DNA of 64,000 bases from Pseudopyrenochaeta lycopersici (taxonomy: Eukaryota; Ascomycota; Dothideomycetes; Pleosporales; Pseudopyrenochaetaceae), in the NCBI GenBank assembly GCA_003313425.1, contig NHZP01000003.1:1054001-1118000 (forward strand), in the 5' to 3' direction. Under the pieces are notes generated by a model, which had not been told where the DNA came from, did no database searches, and saw only the letters and a program-made list of their open reading frames with translations. A program made the translations under genes and the position numbers. Shown here one piece after another: positions 12,315-23,176 of this stretch (position 1 is its first letter; every line of letters begins with the position of its first letter).

Positions 12315-13643
12315 GAGGAACTTGGACTACCGTCTCTTTCACTGGAAGGATCCCGCCTAGAGCAACTAGAGCAAGCAAACGAAACAATCTTCTACTCTGC
12401 ACAGAAACGTCTAAGGATTCAGAATAGAAAGCACTAGGAGTACGACCACAGAAGGTATGTGTAGGACGCCGGGTAATCTGGGGATAACGACTATAAGACG
12501 ATCATACCGCCCATGTACTAGCTGGCGGACAAGCCATAGCTCTGCAGCGAGGGCAATAGCGGTTGAAAGATGGTTCCCATGCATGAATTACCCTTTCAAG
12601 CTGGGTAGTGGTCAGAAGGGCCCAATCAACATGCGGGTAATCCTGGGCGCTTCCATCATCAGTTGATGTGCGGCGGTTATGTTCTCGGTGGTTGGCCGTC
12701 CTTTGCTGTAAGCGCCAACGTTCTAGGTCCGCTACACTACCCACCACGTTTACCAGGGTCGCACAACGCATGCAGACGCGCTGATTCGTCGACGCCGTGT
12801 GCCTGTTGCGCACGGAACACCAATATGCGTGACGAATAGACCATCGGCCCGCTGCGATCATCTCGGAGATCTATTTCAAGAGTGCCTAAGGCCTTTGCCA
12901 ACGAGGCCTTTGATGTGCTTCTCGCCGAACGCGGAGAACCATGTCGTCTGTCCGACGTGTATATTCTCTTGACATGCATCTGTGAAGAAGGTTGCTCGGC
13001 ACTGCTTGTTTCCGCATGCACTCAATTCTTGCGACACTATTTCCAGCTCACCAAGGGCGACCCAGAAGAAAGCATGATTGTGGAACTTCGCGAATGGCGT
13101 GCGCTATGGACATGAGGCTTGAAGCCACAATGATTCCAGCGGCTACGGGACAGCCTTGGAGGCTCGAAGGCATCGTTGCCGCCCCTACGCCCAACGCGGG
13201 CTAGTTTGAATGCGGCGACAGCTGGTGGCATTTTGCATGGACTTCCTTCGTACATGTCAGACTCCATGTCCAGTGGTTTGTCCTCTCTGGAATGCGAATT
13301 TTCAGCCATCTGACTTTCCGTTCTATGGCAGGATTGCGCGTCCGACAGGGCCAGATGCTGGACCGTCTGGGGATAACTCGGGGACATCAGCTCGCCAGAT
13401 GTTTCACTGCGCATCTACGCAAAATCAGACCACACTGGGGTAAGAATAGGAATGGCAATATGTTTTAGATGAAGTAATCAACGGGTGTAACTCGGTGTCT
13501 GCTGCTGCAGTGAGCATGCAACTCGCGCCAATATAGGGCGAGTAACAGGCGCTAAGCTGGCAGACTAAGCTTATCGATAACCTTAATTCGTATCCGAGAA
13601 AAAGTTCGTCATCAAATACAAGAAATGTCACGAAACAACCACG
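12315..13643. other. Intergenic region between divergent genes
   Basis: This 1.3-kb stretch separates the minus-strand proline-rich gene from HGH1. It contains several 70-125-codon ORFs on both strands. One, minus 12502-12861, carries CxxC pairs (CMRC, CPRC), but no splice-consistent model could be built. It mainly holds the two promoters, and a decayed small gene is possible. Confidence 0.35.
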
Positions 13644-14952
13644 ATGCCGACAGAATTAGAAGAGGTAGGAGACACGTATTGGGCTTATAGCACAGTCCAC
13701 GGCTAATACTGGCTTGCCAGCTCGTTGAATTCCTGCATCATGGCAACACTCAAATCCGCCAAGTTGGTCAGTATAGCCCCTCCACCCCACCAAGAGTCAT
13801 GGCTCATGTATAGCAGCTGCCGAGCACCTTGTCGGATACTCGCAGGCCAATATACCGCTCTTCAAGTACAATCAGCTAGAGCCTGTGAAAGACCTCAAGC
13901 TCCTGGTGAAGGACTACCCACCGATAGCGAAGAGCGCCCTAACCATCCTCATCAACATCTCCTCAGATGCTGAAATCCTCAAAGCGCTCGCGAATGACGA
14001 TGCCCTACTTGAGACTCTTTTGTCACGGATAACCGTATGTTAGTTCTCCAGCGAACATATTGGAGTGTGGATAGAACGCTGATGCAGGATACAGAACCCA
14101 AAGGAGGCGAATGCGGACGAGATTGCCATGCTCCTTGCCAATATGGCCAAGGATGACTCGCTGCAAAGGGTATTGGAGCTGAAGCGCGATGTTCCAAAGG
14201 AGCTATCCAAGTCAAAATGGGCAATGGATCAGCTCATGGACTGTTTCGTAAAGGGCGCCGAGGGTGCTTACAACAAGCATGCCAACTTTGACTACCTGTC
14301 GTACTTCTTCGCCGACCTCGCCAAGTTCCCAAAAGGTCGCGAATACCTGACAACTCCCCAAGAGCACGACGCGAATATCATCCCTATAACAAAGATCCAA
14401 GTCTTCACCGATCACGCTTCGCACATTCGGCGCCTCGGCGTAGCGTCCACGATCAAGAATGTCTGCTTCCATATCCCTGCGCACCCAGTACTGCTCTCGA
14501 ACCTGTCTCCCGACCCGAACCTAGCACCTCCATCGATCGGCGCAAACCTGTTACCCTACATCCTCCTCCCGCTCATGGGACCAGAGGAATACTCAGACGA
14601 AGACACAGAGGGCATGCTCGACGAGCTACAGCTACTCGAGCCTGACAAAGAGCGAGAGAAGGACGTTGAGATAGTGAAGGCGCATCTGGAGACACTTTTG
14701 CTGCTGAGCACAACACCAGAGGGCAGGGAGGTGCTCAGACGGGTGAAGGTGTATCCAATCATCAGAGAGTGCCATTTGCATGCAGACGACGAGAGTGTGC
14801 AAGAAGCATGTGATCGCGTGGTACAAATCATCATGCGGAAAGAAGAGGGCGAAGAAGAAGATATCCCACCAGCCGGAATGGGAGGGGAGAGTGGGAAGTT
14901 AATAGAACTGGAGAATGACGACGAGGATGAGAAGATTGTTGATATTCTCTAG
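13644..14952 (+). CDS. hgh1: HGH1 family protein (eEF2-folding co-chaperone)
   Basis: Four exons join in frame: 13644-13664, 13721-13766, 13817-14034 and 14095-14952, giving 380 aa. Intron 1 has donor GTAGGA and branch CTAAT; intron 2 has donor GTCAGT and acceptor TAGCAG; intron 3 has donor GTATGT. The N-terminus reads MPTELEE then LVEFLHHGNTQIRQVAAEHL, typical of HGH1, followed by ISSDAEILKALANDDALLE in the DUF383 region. The DUF384 region follows around residues 150-330, with GREYL and RRLGVASTIKN motifs. The acidic C-terminus ends DDEDEKIVDIL. In yeast, Hgh1 is an armadillo-type adaptor that works with TRiC and Hsp90 in folding eEF2, in the cytosol. The 3' end converges on the MFS transporter with 97 bp between them. 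Confidence 0.93.
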
Positions 14953-15049
14953 ATTTGTTGAAAACCAAATGAAGATGATGTATACCCTAACACCTGTCTA
15001 TGCTTATGTATGCGAGTTGAACCAAACCTGTACACGTATCTAGAATGCG

Positions 15050-16899
15050 TCACATCTTTACTGGTCTAATCACATCCTCTCCACTACTTCTTCCACTCTT
15101 CTCGCCACTCTCTTCCCTACCTTTCAGACTACCACCGTGTAATGGGCTTTCATTCCCGTCCTCAGCAGCCACCTCCTCCAACACCTTCTCTGACGCACCC
15201 CTCTCCTCATCCGTCTTCGCCTCCCCGCTATGCATAGCTTTTTCTGCCGTTTTTCCATCCGCACTATTTTTATCTTTCTTAATCATACTCCACCCGCCCC
15301 TCCAACCAACCCACCTCTCTTCCCAGGGCCCTCTTGCAATAATGACAAGGATCGCTGCAGTGACGAAACCTACACTCGCACTCCCGGAGCCAATCCACCC
15401 TGCAGCAGCATAGATATGGTTGCCAGCCGCCGTTCCAATAAGTTGCCCACAAAACGTCGCCACCATAAATGCTGTATTGACGCCATTCCTCCTCTTAGGT
15501 TCGATAGCGTAGATGGACGACCTGTTGGCGATTTGCGCAGTCTGGTTCCCAAAATCGAATAGGAGGGCTTGTAGCACCGGCCCAGAGACATTGAAGGTTC
15601 CAACATAAGTCCCTAAGACAACGCCGATGAGAGAGCAGCCCAAGCCAAAAAGCACAGAAAAGTGCGGGACGAAGCGATCTGTCACTAAATGGGCGTATAC
15701 TGGACTAAGCAACATTCCTGATATACCTATCAAGCCAAAGAGTCCAATTGTCAATGAGGAGTAATGGTACGGCTCCCCAGCCAGCAAGAAGGTTAGTGTC
15801 GTCCAGAACGATGTAAATGGTGCGCTGCACAGCAAGCCAGTGAGACATGCCTGGACCAGAACCGGGTGTCGGAACAGCATTTTCACAATGTCCCACAGGA
15901 TCCTGAAGTAATTCATGCCAGGGTTCGTAGCAGGGTAGTCGGGCATGAAGCACCATAGCAGGATGAATATCAGGTACTGCAGGCCGAGCGCCATCCAGTA
16001 AACGGCGCGCCAGGTGACGAAGTTTGTCATGGTGCCGGAGAGCACGCGAGCGACGAGAACACCCAGCATCAGGCCGGAGACAACAATGGAAAGTGCAGCC
16101 GCGCGGCGGTTGGGTGGAGCGAGGTCGCCGACCAAGGGTAGCATCAACTGGGGGGTGACGGTCGTGACGGCAGTGATGAAGGAGATGGCAGTGAAAGTTC
16201 CTAGATCGTTCGTGAGGCAAAGTCCCAGCCTGGAAAGTATCAGCTTTCTCATCGTTCCATTCGATCGTCTTCCCTTTCCCCACATTTCCAGTCGTCTTAG
16301 ATAGACGAGGAACAAGATACATACCACATCGTAGCGGTAAACAGCACCAAGCCACACACAAACGGGCGCCGTGGTAGCAAATCCCCCAACGGACACAAAA
16401 ACAGCAATCCAGCAGCATACCCCGCCTGCATGACCGTTGGAATCTGCGCGACTTGCTCGTACCGCACTCCGAAATCGTGCGCCAGGATGTTCAAGATGGG
16501 ATGGTCTGGGATGAAAAAAAAGTGTCAGATATTATTCATACAAAAGAATGGAGGGAAAGGGGTAACAACTAGATACTCACTGTAGTATAAATTCGCAACT
16601 GTGAAGCCTGCAGCGAAAGCAAATAAAACGTTCATGCTCATTGAGAATTGAGGCGGTTTATTCGGGTCCCAGCGACAATTCGGTGGAGTCCATGTTAATG
16701 CAATGTAAACTCTTTTCCATAATGACAACGCCTCTCGATCCGTCTTCTCACTTGTATCCAGCTCTTCTTGGATTTGTTCCGGCGTTGCCGTCGTCGATGA
16801 TGTGTGAGTGCCCTTATCCGGAACCCGGGTTGTTTCGCCTCGAGGCTGGCCACCCCGATCTGGTTCAATTGCCGTCATTGTAAGGCATACATGGGTCAC
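15050..16899 (-). CDS. MFS transporter
   Basis: Three exons on the minus strand, 16899-16581, 16505-16325 and 16229-15050, join to a 559-aa protein. Introns have donors GTGAGT and GTATGT and acceptors CCCAG and CCAG. Both splice codons restore expected residues (NLYY|NHPIL and ATM|WLGL). About 100 residues of hydrophilic N-terminus lead to the first membrane helix (FAFAAGFTVANLYY). The loop 2-3 signature GDLLPRR sits near residues 147-153, and about 12 helices are expected. The C-terminal 75 residues are a charged cytosolic tail rich in Glu, Lys and Ser. The pattern resembles ascomycete MFS_1 exporters of unknown substrate rather than sugar porters, since it lacks PESPRWL and PETKG motifs. 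The substrate cannot be told from sequence. An upstream ATG at 16881 (MTAIEP) is an alternative start. Confidence 0.87.
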
Positions 16900-17420
16900 G
16901 CAAGTCCAAGACAGAGCCTAGAAAAGAAAAATAAACGGTGCAAAGGAAACGTTCAACGGGAAAAAGCAGTGCAAGACTTGAAGGACACAGGAAATGCCTT
17001 GCGGGTAAAAAGTCCATGACGGGTCCTTTTCCGTTTCGCTTCGGCAAGGAATGAGGAGCCGAGTAACCAAACATTGTTATATCCGGTATCACCGTCAATC
17101 ACTAATGGGCTAGCTAACTGCCATCAGGCAGTTGATAAATATTTCTGAATTTATAGGCGTATAGGGCTTATAAATGGATGATTTCAAAGAGCCTACAGTG
17201 AGTGCTAGTAGGATAAAAGTCTTCCATGCTGATGCCATGAGAGGCTGCACACGATTTCCAACCATATCGTTTCGCCACCGTACCATGTATTCTACGGATA
17301 TGGGAAGACCAGATCATGTCTCATCCTTGCTCAAACAACCCGCAAGTACTCAGCACGAAGCCTAACCAGACACCTGAATTTCTCGCCAAGTAGCCAGCCT
17401 CACAAGTTCAGCCGCCCATT
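16900..17420. other. MFS promoter region and TFIIF-alpha 3' region
   Basis: This 520-bp stretch carries the promoter of the minus-strand MFS gene and the 3' UTR of the TFIIF-alpha gene. ORFs are short and unsupported. I see no clear regulatory site. Confidence 0.45.
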
Positions 17421-19520
17421 CTATGTAGCCTTGGGTGCATTTGCCGCGCTCATAAATGCACTGATGTGCTCCTCCGACGGCATCTTCTCTAGAGGCGTCA
17501 GCCAGCTCTTCTCCTTATCGAAGCTAGAGACAGCCTTGACCAGCTTGATAAATAGCTTGCTATTTGTCTTGTCAACGCGGCCCTTGAACTTCGCAATGAG
17601 GTTGTGAATGTCCATGCCCTGAGGGGGAAGAGAATCGTAGATCTCCTTAGCAGAAGGAATGACAAGTTTCGTTGGAGCGGCGGCCGGACTAGCAGCACGG
17701 CTACCGTTGAGCTGCGATGAAGCCGCTGGGCTGCCTGCACGGCTAGTACCAGGACTACCGCTTGGGGAGCCACCGAGTACAAGCCTGTTCTTCTTGTCCT
17801 TCTTTTTCTTGATCCTGCCAGCGTCCGTCATCTCGCTATCGCTTCCAGAGGCAGCGCCCTTGAGGTTCCCAAGTGTTGACTTGCGCGTGCCGTCCGGCAG
17901 CCTATCGCGATTCTTTTTGTGCTTTTTCCGTGACGACTCATTGCCACTAGCTTCAGAGAGGTTTGGCGAGCCAGGCCGCTTCTTGCTCTTGCCATCAACG
18001 GGCTTATGGCTCCCTGAAGGAGTGTTGGAACCTTTGGTGGACGCGCCGGACGCAATATTGCCACTATCGGGTGCCTTACCATTCTGCTCGGCTGCCTTCT
18101 TCTCTTGTTCTTCTTTCGCTTGTTGCCGCTCTGTCTCAGAGTCGGTGTCAGACTCGCTCGCCGTCAAATATGGATTCTCCGGGTCGCTGTCGAGGTAGTC
18201 GTACTGTTTCTCACGCTTGGCTAGCGTTTTGCGTGTGATTTTCTCCAAAGCTCTGAGTTCGTCAGCTAGCTTCCGCTCCTGCTCTTCCTTTCGCTGCATT
18301 TCTTGCTCATCGGGCCGATCCCAAAGAGCAGCTTGGAGCTGGTCTCGCTTCAGCTTCTCAGATGCCTCCTTGACGTCTTGTTCCTCGCCTTCAAAAAGGC
18401 CGTTCAGACCTTCTTCATCGTCTGCAAAGTCTTCTTCGAGGTTGAAGTCAATGTCGTCGGCGTCAGCCTCACGCTTAACGTAGCCACCATCATCGTCAAT
18501 GTGCGTTCTGCGAATCCTGCCCTCGTCGTCGGCACCACCGCCCACGCGAGTGCTCAGACCATAACGATTCTTTGCCTTCTCATGCTCTGCCTCCCGTCTC
18601 TCTGCACGTCGCTCGATGTTCCTGAGGAAGCCGGGTACGTTCTCGACTTTGTACATTACTTTGTCCAAATCATCGCCAGTAGGTTTGACTTTGCCCTTGA
18701 CGTTGAACCTGTACCAACGCTCCATGGGCACCATTTGGATGGCACTGTTATGCGGGTCTTGAGGGTTACTGGTGGAGAGCATGACGTGTGCCTCCGAGAG
18801 CTCTGACTCGTAAGTGCCGACCCAAGTTTGTCTGTTCTCGAAGTCCTCCAAGTGCCAAGGTAGAGTCTCCTCGTATCGCAACAGCTGTCGCTTCTTCGCC
18901 TCTGGAGTGTCATCGGGCCGGTATTTTTGCTCGGTCTTCTTCTGGAAGGCAGCCGGCTTCTTTGTGCCGGTGGGCGCGATCTTGGCCTGGTTCTCCTCGC
19001 GGATCTTGCGGCGGTCTTCCTTCTGCTGCTCGATACGCTCGCGCTCCTTGATCTCCTCGAGATCCTCCTTTGTATCTTCCTCCTCGAAGTGGGAGCCTAC
19101 GCCGCTTGGGGGCGCACGGGGGTCTCGACGATGGAGGCGTATAGGCGGAGTGAATTGCTCCTTGTCTTCGATGTCTGCGCGGACTTTGCTCTGCAGGCGC
19201 ATGACGTGGTGCCTCAGCTCTTTCAGGTCGCGCCGCGTCACAACCAAAGGGAAGGTGCTGGCGCCTTGGGCGAGGTACTCCTGGCGCAACGCGTCTTTGG
19301 TCTGTGTGCCGTCGTCTCCTGTTGAACCGGCTGGGGGCTTCTTGCTCTCGTTCATCTGCGTCAGCGACACCATGGGCCGGGTGATGTTCTGCAGCGGCCG
19401 TCGCGGCTTGCGAAGCGGGTCTGCCTGGGGACGTGGGCGACGGCGGCGAACTGGCTGCTGGCCGTTGGCAGCCGTGGGGGCGGCAGGCGCAAGAGGCGCC
19501 GCCGATGGGTTCCCATTCAT
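17421..19520 (-). CDS. tfg1: TFIIF alpha subunit (Rap74/Tfg1)
   Basis: An intronless 699-aa ORF starts at ATG 19520 (MNGNPSAAPLAPAAP). It is the large subunit of general transcription factor IIF, which with the beta subunit escorts RNA polymerase II into the preinitiation complex. The N-terminal dimerisation region is at about residues 215-315, with LPWHLEDFENRQTWVGTYES, ERWYRFNVKGKV and NVPGFLRNIERR. A long acidic and Lys/Glu-rich linker follows (about 330-620), with many Ser/Gly stretches. The C-terminal winged helix is at about 625-699 (KEIYDSLPPQGMDIHNLIAKF, then SWLTPLEKMPSE). Length is close to fungal homologues. It shares a 495-bp promoter with the divergent nucleotidyltransferase gene. 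Large antisense ORFs (for example 18814-19536) are by-products of its biased codons. Confidence 0.95.
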   Translation of the reverse strand: MNGNPSAAPLAPAAPTAANGQQPVRRRRPRPQADPLRKPRRPLQNITRPMVSLTQMNESKKPPAGSTGDDGTQTKDALRQEYLAQGASTFPLVVTRRDLKELRHHVMRLQSKVRADIEDKEQFTPPIRLHRRDPRAPPSGVGSHFEEEDTKEDLEEIKERERIEQQKEDRRKIREENQAKIAPTGTKKPAAFQKKTEQKYRPDDTPEAKKRQLLRYEETLPWHLEDFENRQTWVGTYESELSEAHVMLSTSNPQDPHNSAIQMVPMERWYRFNVKGKVKPTGDDLDKVMYKVENVPGFLRNIERRAERREAEHEKAKNRYGLSTRVGGGADDEGRIRRTHIDDDGGYVKREADADDIDFNLEEDFADDEEGLNGLFEGEEQDVKEASEKLKRDQLQAALWDRPDEQEMQRKEEQERKLADELRALEKITRKTLAKREKQYDYLDSDPENPYLTASESDTDSETERQQAKEEQEKKAAEQNGKAPDSGNIASGASTKGSNTPSGSHKPVDGKSKKRPGSPNLSEASGNESSRKKHKKNRDRLPDGTRKSTLGNLKGAASGSDSEMTDAGRIKKKKDKKNRLVLGGSPSGSPGTSRAGSPAASSQLNGSRAASPAAAPTKLVIPSAKEIYDSLPPQGMDIHNLIAKFKGRVDKTNSKLFIKLVKAVSSFDKEKSWLTPLEKMPSEEHISAFMSAANAPKAT

Positions 19521-20015
19521 AGCGAGTGTGATTTAAGCTCTGTAGAGAAGAATGTGAGTGAGCGAGGGTTGGGAGAGAAGGCGCTGCCTTTGTTATGTGG
19601 CTGTCGAGGTTCAACCATGGACCGTCACAGCTCCACACTAGCGCGTCCTAGCGCGCCGAGACAGCTCGGTGGAACCCTTCTCCGGCTCCCCAAAGGTGAC
19701 ACCATCACGCATGCCTTCGTTGTGACTGCATCTTTATTTGCCTGTCCAATTCTCCTGCCGTCGCAAGAGAGGTGGCGTCCAGGATTTTGGCCGGGTTGTT
19801 CGTTTGGCTCTGCAATTGCTAGCGCGTACATGCAGCACCACCATCACGAAGCCAGACAGATTCTCCCGTGGAGAGAATGAAACAGTAGTACGAAAATTCA
19901 AGCTTTTTTGCTGGGAGTAGGTGCCTGGAGCGACTCGCTGCGCCAAATACCAACTTTGATCTCAAGCACCATCGATTACTTACATCACCAAGCTTGTTCA
20001 CGCTAATCCGCCGAT
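19521..20015. promoter_or_regulatory. Divergent promoter, TFIIF-alpha / Cid1-like
   Basis: The 495 bp between two start codons facing away from each other must hold both promoters. There is no clear TATA box, consistent with housekeeping genes. Assignment is from gene orientation only. Confidence 0.6.
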
Positions 20016-22169
20016 ATGGATCAGGGAAATGCGCCGAACTCTACTGGCCTGGAGAACCAGTTGCGGAATATGATCCTTGGCAACGTAACGATTGCTGGAG
20101 GACAAACTAACCAGGACACTCAGTCAACACACCACAGACGAGGACGTGGACGTGGACGTGCTGGCTTTTCTCGTGGCTCCGACAGGAACTTTCAGAATCG
20201 CGCCGAGCAAGGTCAACACTGGCAACCAGATGCTCCAAGAAATATTTCACCAAGCATAGCTCCACACAGGGGGGGTGGAAGACCATACCTGACTGACTCT
20301 GGGGCCGCACGTGGCTCTGGCACTGCTGCATCAGGAAATCAGAATCGACAACCAGTGCGACGACCCCCAGGATTTCATCAACAGCAGACGGTCCCAAATG
20401 GCCCGCCTGAACCTCATGTACAACATCCAAACGTGCTTCAGAGACCGCATAATAATGCATTACCGCCCGTCCAAGGACAAACGATTCCAGCTTCACCTCA
20501 TTATGCGCGATCACAGTATCCACCCCGATCCCCCATGAACCAGCCCAGAGAAAATCCAATGGCACAAGTCGAGTACCTGGATAACCTAGCAACACAAGAA
20601 ATCCCCAAAGTCGAAATGTCGCGGGCTGAGTTTGAAGAGAAGGAAGCGTTCAGGAGACAACTAGAAACTATCCTGCAGCGTGCTCTTGCCGAAGGTCACT
20701 CTGGTGATATAGCAGACATCTCATTAGTCGGCTTTGGTAGTTTGGCTTCGGGCTTCGGGATGCCTGGCTCAGACATGGATCTTGCAATCGTGCCGAGATG
20801 GAAAAACGATTCCAAAGCGGACGGAGCGGGAATTAACCGTGACATTCCCCGTATCCTGGAACGAGCAGTATTGGATGCCAAGATGGGCGGTCGTCTGCTT
20901 ACGAGAACTCGAGTACCAATCCTGAAGATTTGCCAGAACCCAACAGAGACCCTATATACTGCTCTTTTCGACGAACGTAAGAAATGGGATGAGCTTCCAG
21001 AAGAGGAGAAATACCCTGTGGACCTCCCACCAGAGCCGTCACCACTGCCCAAGCCATTGGTAGAAATCAGCAAAGAGAAGCCCACTGAGCCCACAAATCA
21101 TGCAAACAGTCCAAGCTTTGGTGAGGAGTTTCCAGAACTCGGTGCTAAGCCGGTGGTCAAAGCAAAGCCAAAGCCACGTGCAAAAGACGACTCGACAAAG
21201 CTCGATTCTCCTACATCGGCTACAAAACCAAACGAAGGCAACGGTAACGAACCCAGCAAAGCTGCGGCAGATGGACAGCACACTCGCTCTGAGAAGACTT
21301 GGATGCGTGAAAAGGTTATTGGCCCACTCGACTTTCCCAAGACTGGTGTAGGAATCCAGTGCGACGTCAATTTTGACAACCCACTCGGCATCCACAACAC
21401 CCATATGCTTCGATGCTACTCACTAACCGATCCTCGCGTACGGCCCATGGTCCTCTTCGTAAAGTCTTGGGCAAAAACTCGCAAGATCAACAGCTCATAC
21501 TCTGGCACGCTGAACTCCTATGGCTGGGTGCTTATGGTGTTGCATTACCTTGTCAACATTGCGCAGCCCCCAGTATGCCCCAATCTCCAGCACTCCATCC
21601 CTCAGCCGACGGACCTTACTGCCCTTGAGAAATTCTTCAAAGAAACTACAATAAGCGGCTACAGTGTCCGCTTCTGGCGCAACGAGGAGGAGATAATACA
21701 GGCAGCACAGTCCGGTCGGCTCTCGCAGAACACGCAAACTGTTGGCGCACTTTTACGAGGATTCTTCCAGTACTTCTCCTCCATCTCCCCGGGAAGTAGT
21801 TATGGTCAGCGACAGCCACAATTTTACTGGACCTCGGAAGTCCTCTCTCTTCGCACACCTGGGGGTATCCAGACGAAGCAGAGCAAGGGCTGGGTTAGCG
21901 CTACTACCAAGATCACTGCGGAGAAGAAGGTCACGAATCGGTATCTGTTTGCTATTGAGGATCCCTTTGAGCTCGATCACAATGTCGCAAGAACAGTCAC
22001 GCATCGTGGCATTGTTGCTATCAGAGATGAATTTCGCCGAGCTTGGAGGATACTCTGGGCCATTGGACGAGGGCTACAGCCCGAGGGCGGCCTCTTCGAT
22101 GAGGTAGTTGAGAATATTCCACCGACAATGCCTAAGGAGGAGGATAAGGAGGAGACACAGAAAGGATAA
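20016..22169 (+). CDS. Cid1-type non-canonical poly(A)/poly(U) polymerase
   Basis: An intronless 717-aa ORF begins MDQGNAPNSTGLENQ. Residues 40-190 are Gly/Arg/Gln/Pro-rich with RGRGRGRAGFSRG-like RNA-binding repeats. The nucleotidyltransferase core begins near residue 200. The GS motif is at about 240 (GFGSLASGFGMPGSDMDLAIV), with metal-binding Asp253 and Asp255; the third Asp is Asp450 in IQCDVNF. The central helical region follows (LRCYSLTDPRVRPMVLFVKSW, then TLNSYGWVLMVLHYLV). The PAP/25A-associated domain is near 580-640. Such enzymes add A or U tails to RNA in surveillance or turnover. About 195 residues separate DxD from the third Asp, and roughly 100 of them are low-complexity; this insertion is unusual. 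The exact RNA target and the choice between A and U cannot be told. Confidence 0.88.
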   Translation: MDQGNAPNSTGLENQLRNMILGNVTIAGGQTNQDTQSTHHRRGRGRGRAGFSRGSDRNFQNRAEQGQHWQPDAPRNISPSIAPHRGGGRPYLTDSGAARGSGTAASGNQNRQPVRRPPGFHQQQTVPNGPPEPHVQHPNVLQRPHNNALPPVQGQTIPASPHYARSQYPPRSPMNQPRENPMAQVEYLDNLATQEIPKVEMSRAEFEEKEAFRRQLETILQRALAEGHSGDIADISLVGFGSLASGFGMPGSDMDLAIVPRWKNDSKADGAGINRDIPRILERAVLDAKMGGRLLTRTRVPILKICQNPTETLYTALFDERKKWDELPEEEKYPVDLPPEPSPLPKPLVEISKEKPTEPTNHANSPSFGEEFPELGAKPVVKAKPKPRAKDDSTKLDSPTSATKPNEGNGNEPSKAAADGQHTRSEKTWMREKVIGPLDFPKTGVGIQCDVNFDNPLGIHNTHMLRCYSLTDPRVRPMVLFVKSWAKTRKINSSYSGTLNSYGWVLMVLHYLVNIAQPPVCPNLQHSIPQPTDLTALEKFFKETTISGYSVRFWRNEEEIIQAAQSGRLSQNTQTVGALLRGFFQYFSSISPGSSYGQRQPQFYWTSEVLSLRTPGGIQTKQSKGWVSATTKITAEKKVTNRYLFAIEDPFELDHNVARTVTHRGIVAIRDEFRRAWRILWAIGRGLQPEGGLFDEVVENIPPTMPKEEDKEETQKG

Positions 22170-23176
22170 TGGAGAATCTCAGTGTAGCAGTAGGAACCTA
22201 GGCTTTTAGCAACATGTACTCGAATGGGCGTTGGTGTAAAATCACTTGGAATTATACGCCCGGATAGCACTAGCACTTGGTTTAGCATCCAACTAGCGTG
22301 TCAATCCCTCTGATCTGCGCCGCGAACATTGCAGTATGACAACCCAGCCTCGTATTCGATCTCGGTCTCGGGCTCGGTATAACTACGCAAACACGGACAT
22401 CGATCGTCTTACAGCGATAATCACAATGACGTATGGGCAATTCAATCAATCTAATTAAACCGACCTATCTGGGGTCCATGTATATCCCCAGAGTCAATAA
22501 GTGCGCTAGTCTTCACTGGCACAAGTTACAGAGCATCGAACAGGAAAATAGAAATGATATTGTAGCTAATAGATTCCCATACCATTACCCATACCGTGGC
22601 ACCACATGTGTATACGGCAAACGGGTTTTGTCCCCTGCCCATACGCCAAGGCTCGGTTCGTCGTTTACAAGGTACATTCGATGTATTTCGGTCCGAGGTC
22701 TGCTAAGCACCGAACATCACGCCAACAGGCAAAAGTTTCTGCATGCTCACTCACGCCACGGAACAAACTGGAAAGAAATGTTTACTCCCGTCCGGCGGTC
22801 TAACAAGATAGGCTAGAGAAGTTTTGGAGGGAATTTTCATAGCAGAAACAGGTAGAATGCGTAAAACCTTTTTGGAAGGTAGATACAGGCTTTTGGCATA
22901 ATGGCAAGATCATTTAGTTCTCAAGCCATGGGAAGAGCAAGTTTGAAAGTTAATAGTTTGTACATTGGTAAAAATATACTAAAGCTAAGTTGTCCGCAAG
23001 AGGTAAATTTAATCAAAGGTCCGTATGAAGCAGCATCAACGATGAGGGTGTGAATGCCCGTATATACGCGGTCTAGATAGTGCCTAGATGAGACATCAAT
23101 ATGCAATTGTCTGTCTCATAGGATTCGGACACAATCGTCAATATACGCATCCCATGGCTCAATCCGGTTCGGTCGT
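22170..23176. other. Convergent 3' region
   Basis: This 1-kb stretch lies between the 3' ends of the Cid1-like gene (+) and the hexose transporter (-). It is AT-rich with short ORFs only and holds two 3' UTRs and terminators. I see no gene. Confidence 0.55.

Noticed and set aside
15705..16418. 237-codon minus ORF overlapping the MFS gene in another frame
   Set aside because: The MFS frame has membrane helices, family motifs and in-frame splice joins; this one is a shadow.
18814..19536. 240-codon plus-strand ORF antisense to TFIIF-alpha
   Set aside because: It lies wholly opposite the charged N-terminal region of a clearly coding gene; such antisense ORFs arise from codon bias and this one has no domain.
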